Assembly (NCBI GenBank): GCA_018389105.1 | Contig: JACATO010001526.1 | Coordinates: 81,232 to 145,231, forward strand | Source: Nautilus pompilius | Lineage: Eukaryota; Mollusca; Cephalopoda; Nautilida; Nautilidae | Reading direction: 5' to 3' | Length of the DNA stretch: 64,000 nucleotides | In this document: in pieces, positions 26,098-39,175 of the stretch | How the letters are laid out: the number at the start of each line of letters is the position of its first letter | Numbering within the stretch: position 1 is the first letter of the stretch | Position numbers and translations under genes: made by a program | Notes under the pieces: model-generated | Databases searched by the model: none | The model's input: only the letters and a program-made list of their open reading frames with translations | Told to the model about the DNA's origin: nothing

Positions 26098-26460
26098 TTA
26101 ATAAACAAAAATCTATAAACAATACAGTTTATTTTCTAGAGGCTTTTATCGATTTTTAAAATCCGTTCCTCATTTGTATTTAGTTGTAGTCTATGTAGTT
26201 GTTCCATTGTCTACACTATATTTAAAAATATTATTTGCATTATTAAACTTTGGAAAAGAATAATACATCTCAAGATTAATAATCAAAACAACTTTATATT
26301 GTTTTGTGGAATCTAGATTTAGTGTTGGATAAAAAATTATTTTAAAATTTATATAGTTTTTTATGATAAAACACTATAAGAATCTTTTGGTTTTACCAAT
26401 TGTTCAGTGATTATTCTATAAAATAGTTTTTCAATCATTTATAATGGTTAAAAACTTTGG

Positions 26461-26649
26461 TTAATCTATTAAATTTAATTTAAGCAACTGATCATTAATT
26501 AAATTTATTCCATTAAAACCAATATTATTTCCAGCCTGTTTAGATTTTAAAAGTAAACTAAGTCTTTCAATTAACTGATTTGGATCTGAGAGTAAATATT
26601 CGACTCGTGTATCTTCATAAAATATTGTTGTCTCATGGTCTGTAATCAA
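26461..26649 (-). pseudogene. Small ORF between polymerase and capsid-like remnants
   Basis: The open frame of 62 codons has a charged and leucine-rich C-terminal half (NQLIERLSLLLKSKQAGNN). From memory, small proteins with this pattern accompany polymerase B in invertebrate Polinton-like elements, but I cannot name a function. Remnant coding continues on both sides in other frames. Confidence 0.45.
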
Positions 26650-27749
26650 AAGTGTTTTGATCTAGATGAGTCTCAATTTCTTTTTTTCTTAGCTCAGGAG
26701 CAATATATTTGTTTCATCTATAATTTTTACTTGAATGTAATTCATTTTCTGCACTATCATTGTTGTGAAAAATAGTTAAACTGTATATTAACAATGTAAT
26801 GTAATTTTAAATATTTTCGTTTGATTTTTTTTTTTTTTGTTAAAGTTCTCATAAATCATGAGTGGTGTCAATTTAATATTTATCATAGATAAAGGAACAG
26901 AGTTAGGTCTAAGCATTGGTATTAATCTTTTGAAGTGCTAAAGGTACCGGTTCTAGACTTTGAAAAGTATGTGCTGCTAGATGCTTGTTTGTATTTAAGA
27001 TTAAGTGAAATAATTTAACTGATTTAATATAAAAATTTTTGCTCACCTTTTAAATATAAAATAAAATCTTCACATTAAAAAATCTATTTTCTCTTTGTTT
27101 TTTTTTCACTTTATAAAACAATATTTAATGTGTATAAAAATCGACCAAGCAAAATGTTCTACTGCATCGTTTAACGATATACGCAAAATTTCCATGCGAA
27201 ATTTTCTACAGAATTGTTAGGATAGGATAATTTATCAACATTTGAACGATATCTTTCCATTATATTTATCAGATGATTTGTCTGTTATTAAAAACATGAT
27301 CTGCCTTCCAAAATTTTAAAATAAAATATTTAAATTCATTGAAAGTCATACATTTATTAACCAAAATATATTGAAGATTCCTTTTTAGATAATGGAAAAT
27401 GGATGTCTGGAAAGTTTGTGGTAACTCTGGAAAATATAAAAGATACAAATTATCCCTTTCTCAAAAAATTATTCGGTTTTTGTTTGATTTTTTTCACATA
27501 AGGTCATCAAAGATAAAAAAATTTAATTTTAATTAAAACTTTGGATCAAAAATATTATTTTAGTCTTCAAAGTATTCTCATTAAAAATGTTACTTGTCTC
27601 ACAAAGTGTTGCAACAGAGATGTTGCTAGATTAATGAAAATGAAATGTCATACGATACAGTTGATCTGTTATCATCTAGTATTCTAGTAGATACAACTTA
27701 TTACTATATTTGTATGTATTTGTGTGTATTAGATAAAGTATAGTTTTCA

Positions 27750-30135
27750 TTATTTTTTTAATTACTGATTTTAAAATTCCTTAAGAGTTTTATTTTACTT
27801 CAAAATCTATTGTATATGTTTTAAATATGACCACAAACTTTATTTAGTTATTTTCCCTGCATAGTTATCTTTCATTTAACAACATTTTATTATTTCTTAA
27901 CTTTAAGTGGATTACTGAGTAAGTAGAAGTGTAATAAAAACGTATATCTTTCATATCTTCGTATATATATTTTTTTGTTTTATGTAATACCATAACGAAT
28001 CTGAATCTGAAAATAATAGCGTTAGATTAGTCTCGTATTTTGATATCATAAAATTAAAATAAAAATCATGCATTAATTATTTCGAATAACTTAAAATACG
28101 CATTTATAAATAAAAATGTTTGTTAGTACTGAGTTATTTTACTAGTGTTTATTTACTTTACTTTTAGGTTTTGAAAATGCTTACAACTGTCGTTTTCTTA
28201 ATTTTTAAATTATTTTACTATAAACAAAGTTATTAATTAATTAGAAAATATTTTCTTTTAAATCAACTGTAGACTTTATATATATATATTCAACTCAATA
28301 TATAGAGTTTTAGCCAAGCAGATAACAGTTTTATTTAATTTTGTTAACTTCATACCTACAGACAAATAAAACTAAAAATTCTATAGTGTAAAATATAATT
28401 CTGTTTGTTATAAAAAGTATTTAACAATTTTTAAATACTATGTTTACATCCAAATTTTTTAAAAACAATTTACCTTGATAAATAAAGAGCCACTCGGTAC
28501 CAAGGATATATGTGTTTTTTTTTTTTACAGCTAGTGGTGTCTTTAAGGTGGTTATGTAAATCTTTCGAATGTTCTAAATCTACTTCATACATGACACTTA
28601 TTAGTGAATCTGGTTTTATTTTTGTAATGTTTTAAATCTTGTAGTTCTGCTCCCCTAAATCCATTTGTTGTGAGTGGGCGAGATATAGCGCAATCGTAAA
28701 ATTTATTTGCAACAAAGTAGATAATGTAAAATTTTTCTTCAGTTGAGTTATAATTTATATTGAAAACATTAAAATAAAGGTAATACAATTTTATTACATC
28801 TCCCGGAGTGAGATCTAATACTTTATTTTCCATTAGTTACATCATTAATAGCATATAATCTGTTGAGAAATCTAATTTCGTGTTAGGCATATTTTAAATA
28901 ATTTCCAGGCTAGAGAATGGTCTGTAAAGAATTGTGATAGATCTAATTTATAAACCTTTTGACATTCAACTTTAAAGTTTTCAAATACATCAGTCAAAAG
29001 TAAGAGATCAGATTTAAAATATAAACCATCATATTCTCATAATGTTTGAGCGTTTTACTTTGAGATACATTTTTATAATACTCACAATCTGAATGAGCTG
29101 CTTCTTTTATCTAATTCATTATAACCATTTTCTTTTGTTAATTCACTAGTAGCTAAATAATACTTACTAAAATTCTCGATAGACACACCTTTTGTTCTAA
29201 ATGTTTTATCAGTAGTATGAATAACTTATTTTGGTTTTAGATTTACCACTATCTTATCTGAACTTGTTCTCATAAATTAAAAAGAATTTAAAGATCTAAA
29301 TTCAAGACACACGGCCATTGTTCTATCATCTGTTATCTCTTTATCAACAGGTTAGTTAAATATACTTTCTGAAAACATGTGGTATAATAGAGAGAAATTT
29401 TTTTTAGCCAGATTTGAAAAGAAAAAGAATGATTCGATTCTTTTCGTAAGTAGATAAATTATGAAACACGAGGATGTAACTAACTGGCAGTTAAAAGACT
29501 GGTTGGATTCTCACTTTTTTTATCTCTGACAATAAAAAATTCTTTACAGATATAACAAAACTCAGAAGCAAAGGTTATATGATCTTCATTTGTATAAATG
29601 ATATCTTTTAGATTTTTTAGAATTGAATCAATATTGTATACTTCTTCTGCTGCAAACTAATAGATTATTATACGTTTTAGCCATTCTCGGTAAAACCGGT
29701 AGTTTTCAATGCATATCTATCTCTCTGTTTTATTAGTTCTTTCTCATCTTCATAATTTAACCAACAGATGAGGCATAGAAAAGTTTTTATTTGTGCTTTA
29801 TTATTTGCGTTTTAATTCGCATAGATATATTTTAATTATAATATAATGAGATACATGTTCTCCTGTATATTTAAATTGTAATTTTATGTGGTAACATCGT
29901 TGGTATCTTCATCAAACATGTATACATTAGCTGAGATGTTGTTGTTGTTTCTAAACTTATTTCATTTACTGCAACAGGGTTAGTGATGCCTTCTATATTC
30001 AATTTGGATTAATAATTTTCGTATTTCGTTACTCTGTAGGGGTTAGTTTTACTATAAACTGGGTGTAGATGCGCAAGTATATACCAGAAAAAAACATTTT
30101 GATCCACATTTAAATGTTTAATACAGCAATTTTTT
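27750..30135 (-). pseudogene. Broken family B DNA polymerase (protein-primed type) remnant
   Basis: Collinear fragments follow the order of the invertebrate and viral family B DNA polymerase. They are an N-terminal block with WYILAHLHPV (stop at 30009-30011); a Cys-pair block with FCYICKEFF near 29550; YFKSDLLLLTDVFENF within an uninterrupted 53-residue frame at 28872-29033; a palm motif A-like ANKFYDCAISRPL inside 28585-28833; EVDLEHSKDLHNH at about 28540-28600; and the motif C equivalent SDSDS at 27996-28010. In a working enzyme this protein replicates the element's DNA. At least six frame changes or stops separate the fragments, so no function remains. Confidence 0.78.
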
Positions 30136-30309
30136 TAAAGTTGGGTAATCCTACATATGATACTGCCTTAAGGGGAATGATTATATATACAACAAGTAGT
30201 TTGATAGTCTTTTATATAAGTAGTTAAAACGATTTTTAAAAAATTAAAGTTCACAGAAAGCGCACATATTTTTTCAGTAGAGTATGCATTGACATTTCAT
30301 ACATAATAT

Positions 30310-30445
30310 AGACAAAAATACAAAGCTATAATGTCTTCATAGCTCAAAAAAGATTCTAAATCTTTAGGTCCACATTCTGATGCCGTAATTTCGAAATCAG
30401 AGTCATGACCATCAGGAACAGAGTTTATAACTTCCACATTTAATT
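30310..30445 (-). pseudogene. Upstream minus-strand fragment of the virus-like block
   Basis: An open stretch of about 44 codons contains NSVPDGHDSDFEITASECG and DLESFLSYEDIIALYF, ending at a stop. It lies directly 5' of the polymerase remnant and could be its N-terminal extension or a separate small gene. I do not recognise it. Confidence 0.4.
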
Positions 30446-33254
30446 AATCTTCTTATAATACTTCGTTTGGATTTTTTCTTAAACCTAAAATCAGCTTGTC
30501 TTTAAAAATGTTTTAACTTTTTGCCATAAGTTTAAATGGCTTAAGAAATAAATGTAACTGCAACTATTTTCATTGCCTTCGCTTATTTACAAGATTTGGC
30601 GCCAGCAACTATTCATTAATCCCTTTCTTTTTACAACTTTATCAAGAACATTTTAAAACTTGAGGTAAAAATAGGAAGTTTCACATTTGTGGCTTAAATT
30701 ATTTAAATATCGAAGAATTATTTGTTATGTATTTTTTTCTACTTTAAGTCTTTGGATTTGTTGGAAATATTCTAAAAGGAAAAAAAAAACAATTAAAAGA
30801 TACGAGATTTAATTTTTCTGTAAATTTCTTTCTTCTAAAAATTCTAAAAATCTACACGGATATTTTTCAAAGTTCAAATGTCAATATAGTTTCAGTTTAT
30901 TAATAGTTTTATTAAATTATTTACCATGCTAAAGTTTTTCTCTACAAAAATAATCCACACGAGAATTAACTTTTGTTGCAACTTTTAAACATCTGGCAGC
31001 TTGAAATGAAGGAGGTGGGGGCTGAAATAATGTATATTTTAGGTTGTGGTCTGAGGAAAAAACGCTGGTGGATTTGGACGCGGACGCTGGAAGATCTCAT
31101 AAACTTTACAATAGAAAGCAGATTCTAGTTTTCTACTAATAATCGGACTTAAAGCATCCTGCTATCATTCGGCCGGTCAGCTCGACACTTTCGTTCAAGC
31201 CTCTAGAATTCTATAAACAAGTCTCTGTATCAGATAAGAATCTATTCATTGCACTAAATTTTATAAATCACATTGTAGATATTTAGTTGTGAATATTTAT
31301 GCTTGAACTTTTAAACGTGAGATTTTAAAATTAGGTTACACTAAAAGTGTCGGGTGAAAGCCAGCTTACCTTATAGGCAAATGAAGAAACGTTACTGATA
31401 ACTCGATGCTTACCTGTCACGTTGGCTCTAGTCTGGTATTTATTGTGAATCAGCCACAAGAATACCTATTGACACTTGACTATTGCATCCATAATAGATA
31501 TTGCTAGCTGTGGGTGTACTCTCGTGTCTGTGCTTACGTGTCTATGAGATCAAATTTATTTCAGTACAAAACGGGGCAATAAATAGGAATACTTTAATGA
31601 AGAACCGGCATCTTGCTGGGTTCTGCCCGGCGCGTTCTAATAAGTGTAGTTTCTGTAGAAGATCTAGTTCTTCACCTTTTTAAAATAAACTTGTGCGATT
31701 TCGGATTATTTTCATTCCGATGCGTAATGTCCAGGCGATTCTTGGAATGATTCAGGCTATTCTTGGAATGAATAGAGAATGGGAGGCGCGGAGACTCAAT
31801 CACAAATTGACACATAGAAGAGAAGTGAGCGAAGGTCGGTCCAGAGTGGCGCAGTACGATTACAGATGGGGAAAAAACCTGAAGTTATAAGAAAATGTGG
31901 GGTGGAAGCTTCAATATCTACACAAGTCACGGTCAGTCGTAACTGCTTTCTTTCTCGAAAGCCAGTATAAACATCACGTTCAGCTGTATCCTTTTTCATC
32001 GTCGATGACAAACCCGACCAACAGGGTCACTGTTGCTTGTGAATACGACCATCATTGGTACTTTCAACTCTTTCGTTAACTGCTGTAGACTGGGTGACGA
32101 AAATAACAATAAGGTAGCTAAACAATGAAGGCGTTGGTATGTCTTCTCGTCTTAAATTGTTCATATCGATTCTATTTTACAAGTGCCTTCAAGTGTGAAG
32201 AACGTCGACAATACCTCGTCTGTAATATTATTCAAAATTAAAGCAAATCCGACTATTCAGTGACGAAGTTTTGCATCATATGAAAACACAATGATAGGGA
32301 AAAGGACAAAGGAAACAGCAACATTAACTGATAAAGTTTAGAAGGAGCATTTTAAGTAAAAACCTGATATAATCCTAGCGTAAATAATCAGAAATAGTTG
32401 TTAACATAAACTTTGGTTTATATGAAAAAAGAAGAAGAACAGCAATTATCTGTCGTAGATTTTTGGTTGCAATATGTAGTAGGATAGCAGATAATTCGCA
32501 TCCATCGAGATAATCTTTTATTTAAAACAACTAATTTCCCACTCCACCTCACAAGCCCATTGCCGATTTTACAAGTTTTCGATTTCCAAATGAAAGTAGA
32601 CAAAAATTCTATGCTTTTTTTTTTAACCCTTTTCAAAATAATTTGGGACCTGCACGCAAATCCCACTTCCTTGACAGCAATTTTTTTCTTTTGATTTTAA
32701 AAAAAAACTACGTCATTAAATCCTAAACCTAATGAACAAGTACTTGCACGTATTTTTAAACACGTGACTACGACAAAGACTGCAATAGACAGAGGTTTTG
32801 GCTGCCCGCTATGCGCACGTGTACCTTATAGGTGTCCCTTCTCGAAAACAATGACTGTCATGGTCAGAGGACTGAAGAAGCAGTTTAACGTTAATTTCTC
32901 CAGCCATCAACATGTTTTGGAAATGACTGAAGTCATTTTTTTTCCCCAAAAAATGTTGGTGGGGGAATAAATTAGATTACAGTAAATAGAAAAAGAGACT
33001 GTTTATTCCTTGACGCGGAATCTACCGTCTTTTCTTCTAAATGCCACGCGAAGATGGCGTTTTTGTTGTTCGTGTCAGTCTATTAAGAACAAGTAAAAGT
33101 GTCTCTCCTCCCCCCCCCGTTGAATGTGATTGGCTCTGTCATCACACGAAAGTCACCCCACTCTCACGTCAGTTGCCGGCGATGTGCGATGTTACGCGTG
33201 CAGCTGAACGGAAAATTAAAAACTCAGAGTTTTAACTTATGTAACCTAATAGTT

Positions 33255-33420
33255 GGTGGCGCGGCGCTCCCATGGTTAACCTAGTGAGCTGCTAAGGCCG
33301 AGGGCTCGCAGAAGACCCGACTCGGTTTGCTGTACATCTCGCTCCTCGTCGGCCTCTCATTTCCTCCTACATCTTTAAGTAAAGAGTTTCGGTCCTGGGG
33401 CAAATATACCAGTCTCCCCC
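33255..33420 (+). mobile_element. tRNA-derived SINE-like segment, degenerate
   Basis: It shares ccatggttaa with 5372-5480 and a ctacatctttaagtaaagag stretch with the end of 11028-11160. The B-box region is degenerate (gcagaagacccgactcgg). It is proposed as the same family. Confidence 0.35.
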
Positions 33421-34295
33421 TTCAAAAGCGCCCGGCCCGGAAGGAATATGGAAGTCCCGACGCGAGTAACTCCTTCTCCTCCCTAGTCATCTTGAATTAT
33501 AGAAGCACAAATGGGTTTCGAGCCCCTGATTGTGGACGGCCCAAGAAGATAAAGATGGACCTAATATTAGATATTTTTGAGTGTGTCGACTTGAAAAATG
33601 TCTAAACAAAGTAGCGACAGAGAAAAACATGTAAATCGTTTTAAAAAAAAACCTGTTCTGTCAAAATTGTGACCATAAATGTTACGCACTTGGTTTTCTT
33701 AAAAAAAACAACAACAAACAACTAATCCTTACGTTAGACGATAGCAGCTTGACATTTTCTATTGATCTACGAAGCACTTGTCCTTACTTACTATTCTTTT
33801 TTTTAAGTTAACGCTAGATAATTACCAGTGATGATTATGCATGTCACGGGATTTCACGAGGACCCAAAACTAGGTGAACGTCTTAACTCGGTGTGTTTTT
33901 TTATCCGACGAGTCGAAGTGTTTCCAGATGCACAAATTTGCGTTTTTTGTGCAGTGATGAGATAATTAACGACGGCGACAACAAAGAAAGATTAACATTT
34001 TAGATTAATAGTTCCGTGAAGCTCTTAGATATCCTTGGAGTTGGTTTCGGTTTTGATCAGCAAACTGACTTGAAAAAGATTAATAACTTTTTCCTTTCGT
34101 AAGCAAAAGCAGCGAAATAAACTTTTAACTCTGACTGGTCCCCTACTCCGCGACTAGAGCAGGGGTCTCCTCGAGACAAGAACCGAAAACGTTTTGAAAC
34201 CGATACTGAAAGTACTTGTGAACACGCTTTAGCCTAGCAGTAGTTAAGGTTCTGTTTACCAGCAAACTCTGCCGTGTATTTGAAAACTACCAAGG

Positions 34296-34325
34296 CTGAG
34301 GGTCCGGGTCCGGGTCCGGGTCCCG
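34296..34325. repeat. (GGGTCC)n hexanucleotide run
   Basis: Four to five GGGTCC units inside a locally GC-rich patch. Confidence 0.8.
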
Positions 34326-36091
34326 GTCGGAGTCAACTCGGATTGGCGTAGCAGTTTCTGGCATCGGCTCGCCTGTCGTGCGAGTTTCTTCCGGATTGTC
34401 CGTTTTCCTCACCAGTTCCGGATCCTTGTGGAGCAGCAGGATGAGGTTCTCTAACGGATAACCGCGACTCTACGCTTCCTCGCCACACCTGTAGAGACAG
34501 GTAAACAAAGCCAGAAAAATTATTTCTGAAAAACGCTAATAGTCAGATTTCTCTAGTAATCAGAAAAAATGGCGGCTCCTCCGTTATGCGCATGCGTCGT
34601 CAGCCTACACTCGATCGGTTCGTCAACATCGCGGTGATAACGAAGCCGGTCGCTAAGAGAAAAAAGAAATGTGGACACAGCAAAAAATAAAGATTAATAG
34701 TACAACGAAGATAAAATTTTAAAACGTGCAAGAAATTCCCTTTTTTTTGTATAATGCAAGATTTGTCTTATTCACTGAGAAATCTCAGTCTCTCTTATTG
34801 TAATTTAGTGTAACAGCGCTTGATGATGGAGTGAAATACTAGCATAAACGAGCCATTACGAATGACCTAAAATCATGATACAATATAATAATTTGAAAAG
34901 TTTGAATAGCATATTTTCTTTATAGTTTTATAACTTCTTAAAAATGGTATTGTTATCTACCAATCTGCAAATTTAAAGTCATATAATACGATTACGGTGT
35001 TGGTGTTTTTGTTTTACCGTTTTCTGTTTGACGATCATTCTTTTCCATCCTCTGGAAAAAGATGATTTTCTGTTCGCCATCATCAGCACCGCATAATACT
35101 GATTGTTTTAAAACTACAGGTATGTATGTATATATCCAGTCCTCCTCTCATCCTAGCCGTCATCTCTTGAAACCGCCCGGCTGCTTTGAGACACGGCGAT
35201 CTACTCACCTTACACGGCACACCTGTCTGCCTACCTCTTTTTTCTCAACTTCGACGCTCTGATTTTGTTCTTCATCGTCTCCGAAAATATCTCTTCCTCA
35301 TCCCCTCCAATTCTGCCGTTTAACTGGGTTTGGTTTCCTTCTGGCAGAATTTCTTTGTTGTCTTATCGTTGTTTTGTTTGCTCTTCGTCTGTTTTAATTG
35401 TAATTCTTCTTCATGACAACCGAACTCCATCGTTTGCATATCCGCGTAGCTATAGAGTCGTTCCATGGGCTTCTTCCCTTTCTTTGAAATGTACGTAGCA
35501 ACTAAAAGCACCGCTCGATAAACCGAGGTCTAAAAATAAGAACAATGGATTACGTGAGATTATGTGACAACAGGGGCTTGGTTGTAAGTAAAACAGGGCT
35601 ACAGTTCATTTTAAAATCTAAAGCACGGGTTTATAAGTCTTACATAGGCCGATAGATGTTTCGATTAGGATAATAACCGGGATGATCGGGCTGAGAATAA
35701 GATATAGTGATTTTTATTCCTGTACTAAATGTTTAAACATTTGACAAGAAGCCACTGTTATCCTCACAACAACAGCGGTCGGGGGAGATGAGTGCTGGAC
35801 CTGAAAGTTAAAATGACATAAATCTAAATGGGGTCTTTTCAGGTTGTTTCACTGTGACACAATCGGTGAGAAAAGGGGGTGGGGCGCAGTAAACCGCTAG
35901 GGGCGCGATTTGGTGTACTCACTGGCATGGATGGCTTCTCGCTCTTTTTCACCGCCAGCCGGCCGCCGTGTGGGTCTCTTTCCACACCCAGATGAATGGA
36001 GAGTAGTTCTAGTAGGGATTTCCCTGCCAGAGTGGGAAGTGCCGGGAGTCACGTGGCGCAGAATTGGTGATTTTGTATGATCAAACAGACT

Positions 36092-36290
36092 GCATCTCTC
36101 TCTCTCTCTCGATCTCTCTCTCTCCATCTCTCTCTTCATCTCTCTCTCTCTCTATTTACTAACGCCATCTCTCTTTCTCTCCATCTCTCTCTCTCTCCAT
36201 CTCTCTCTCATCTCTCTCTCATCTCTCTCTCTCTCCAATTACTGACGCCATCTCTCTCTCTCTCCATCCCTCCCTCTCTTCATCTCTCCT
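36092..36290. repeat. CT-rich microsatellite region
   Basis: Imperfect (CT)n with ccat and catctctctc interruptions. Ser/Leu-rich frames across it are artefacts. Confidence 0.92.
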
Positions 36291-36979
36291 TCTTCCTTCT
36301 CTTCACCCCTCTCTTCCCAATTCAAATAAAAAGAAGAATAAAAAAGCAAGACGAAATCTGGGGCCGGTTAGATTACCTTTTTAGGGTTCGTATTGTCACT
36401 TCATTAAAACAAACAAACTGTTAATCTGCCTGAAACAGAAGCGCTACCACTCAGAAAGTCTGAGAAAAACGGTCCACAAATCAAAGAGGATGAAAATCTT
36501 GCACTTCTGATCGATATCTCTTATTTCTCGATGTTTAGAGGGAGGGAAGTGGCGATAAAGGTATAGAAGGAAATAGATTAAGTATATATATTTTTTCTCT
36601 CTCTACGCACGTATTTCGGTTTTCTTGAATGACGGAAGCTGTAAAAATCCGTCACGGATAAACGAACAGAGGTGCGAGACCAACAGATTTAAATTAACTG
36701 GCTCCAAGGGACGTAAAGTTTATTCCCAAATAGTGATTTAACAGAATTGGATTAGGTGGGGGGACATATACCGCACTCCGAATATCTTCGATGTGGATCC
36801 ACTCTCCTTAAAAACTTTACACGAAATCCAGCAGTTATTGTCAGTCAAAAATATTTTAAAACTTTGGGAAATAGATTAAGCCTTTTACCAGAAAGATTTG
36901 CTAATTCTTCCAAATGACAAAAATTATAAACATTACACATAAATAAATAAATGTATTATTTCAACAACAAAAGGACTGT

Positions 36980-39175
36980 AGACCTTTAAATATATATACG
37001 ACACTTTTATAAGTCAGAGACCTTTAAATTTATACGTCACTTTTATAAGTCAGAGACCTTTAAATTTATACGTCACTTTTACAAGTCAGAGACCTTTAAA
37101 TTTATACGTCACTTTCATAAGTCAGAGACCTTTAAATTTATACGACACTTTTACAAGTCAGAGACCTTTAAATTTATACGTCACTTTTACAAGTCAGAGA
37201 CCTTTAAATTTATACGACACTTTTATAAGTCAGAGACCTTTAAATTTATACGTCACTTTTATAAGTCAGAGACCTTTAAATTTATACGTCACTTTCATAA
37301 GTCAGAGACCTTTAAATTTATACGACACTTTTACAAGTCAGAGACCTTTAAATTTATACGTCACTTTTACAAGTCAGAGACCTTTAAATTTATACGACAC
37401 TTTTATAAGTCAGAGACCTTTAAATTTATACGACACTTTTATAAGTCAGAGACCTTTAAATTTATACGTCACTTTCATAAGTCAGAGACCTTTAAATTTA
37501 TACGTCACTTTCATAAGTCAGAGACCTTTAAATTTATGCGTCACTTTTATAAGTCAGAGACCTTTAAATTTATACGTCACTTTCATAAGTCAGAGACCTT
37601 TAAATTTATACGACACTTTTATAAGTCAGAGACCTTTAAATTTATACGTCACTTTCATAAGTCAGAGACCTTTAAATTTATACGTCACTTTCATAAGTCA
37701 GAGACCTTTAAATTTATACGACACTTTCATAAGTCAGAGACCTTTAAATTTATGCGTCACTTTTACAAGTCAGAGACCTTTAAATTTATACGACACTTTC
37801 ATAAGTCAGAGACCTTTAAATTTATACGTCACTTTCATAAGTCAGAGACCTTTAAATTTATGCGTCACTTTTATAAGTCAGAGACCTTTAAATTTATACG
37901 ACACTTTTATAAGTCAGAGACCTTTAAATTTATACGTCACTTTCATAAGTCAGAGACCTTTAAATTTATACGTCACTTTCATAAGTCAGAGACCTTTAAA
38001 TTTATACGACACTTTCATAAGTCAGAGACCTTTAAATTTATGCGTCACTTTTACAAGTCAGAGACCTTTAAATTTATGCGTCACTTTTATAAGTCAGAGA
38101 CCTTTAAATTTATACGTCACTTTTACAAGTCAGAGACCTTTAAATTTATGCGTCACTTTTATAAGTCAGAGACCTTTAAATTTATACGACACTTTTACAA
38201 GTCAGAGACCTTTAAATTTATACGACACTTTTATAAGTCAGAGACCTTTAAATTTATACGTCACTTTCATAAGTCAGAGACCTTTAAATTTATACGTCAC
38301 TTTCATAAGTCAGAGACCTTTAAATTTATACGACACTTTCATAAGTCAGAGACCTTTAAATTTATGCGTCACTTTTACAAGTCAGAGACCTTTAAATTTA
38401 TACGACACTTTTACAAGTCAGAGACCTTTAAATTTATACGACACTTTTATAAGTCAGAGACCTTTAAATTTATACGTCACTTTTATAAGTCAGAGACCTT
38501 TAAATTTATGCGTCACTTTTATAAGTCAGAGACCTTTAAATTTATACGACACTTTTACAAGTCAGAGACCTTTAAATTTATACGACACTTTTATAAGTCA
38601 GAGACCTTTAAATTTATACGTCACTTTTATAAGTCAGAGACCTTTAAATTTATACGTCACTTTCATAAGTCAGAGACCATTAAATTTATACGACACTTTT
38701 ACAAGTCAGAGACCTTTAAATTTATACGTCACTTTTATAAGTCAGAGACCTTTAATTTATACGACACTTTTACAAGTCAGAGACCTTTAAATTTATACGT
38801 CACTTTTATAAGTCAGAGACCTTTAAATTTATACGACACTTTTACAAGTCAGAGACCTTTAAATTTATACGTCACTTTTATAAGTCAGAGACCTTTAAAT
38901 TTATACGACACTTTTACAAGTCAGAGACCTTTAAATTTATACGTCACTTTTACAAGTCAGAGACCTTTAAATTTATACGTCACTTTCATAAGTCAGAGAC
39001 CTTTAAATTTATACGACACTTTTACAAGTCAGAGACCTTTAAATTTATACGTCACTTTTATAAGTCAGAGACCTTTAAATTTATACGACACTTTTACAAG
39101 TCAGAGACCTTTAAATTTATACGTCACTTTTACAAGTCAGAGACCTTTAAATTTATACGTCACTTTTACAAGTCA
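36980..39175. repeat. 36-bp minisatellite, about 61 units
   Basis: Units join agacctttaaatttatacg to (t/a)cactttta(t/c)aagtcag, with few variants and near-perfect homogeneity. Because 36 is a multiple of three, a 549-codon open frame (37536-39185) runs through it, repeating RHFYKSETFKFI. A single lost A near 38752 shifts the frame and it stays open, because the new frame is also free of stops. Nothing gene-like flanks the array, so I do not call a gene. Confidence 0.95.

Larger units (their letters stand above)
22888..30960 (-). mobile_element. Decayed Polinton/adintovirus-like element (virus-like block)
   Basis: This 8-kb block is strikingly AT-rich against its flanks. Every coding remnant I could read is on the minus strand, in the order DNA polymerase B, small ORFs, capsid-like protein, small membrane-like ORF, fibre-like ORF. 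Polymerase plus capsid-like protein in one block is the signature of Polinton/Maverick elements and related adintoviruses. All genes are broken by many stops and frameshifts. I did not recognise a retroviral-type integrase, packaging ATPase or protease, nor terminal inverted repeats. The limits given are those of readable coding remnants at the left and of the compositional change at the right, not proven ends. The polymerase is strong evidence; the element class is inference. Confidence 0.7.
30961..36091. other. Intergenic DNA with CpG-rich patches
   Basis: Composition returns to normal right of the AT-rich block. CpG-rich patches lie at about 33100-33560 and 34140-34640. No exon was recognised. 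Confidence 0.5.

Noticed and set aside
36077-36424. Ser/Leu-rich 115-codon frame, and Glu/Arg-rich frames at 40035-40489
   Set aside because: They are simple-sequence (CT)n and (GA)n translations.
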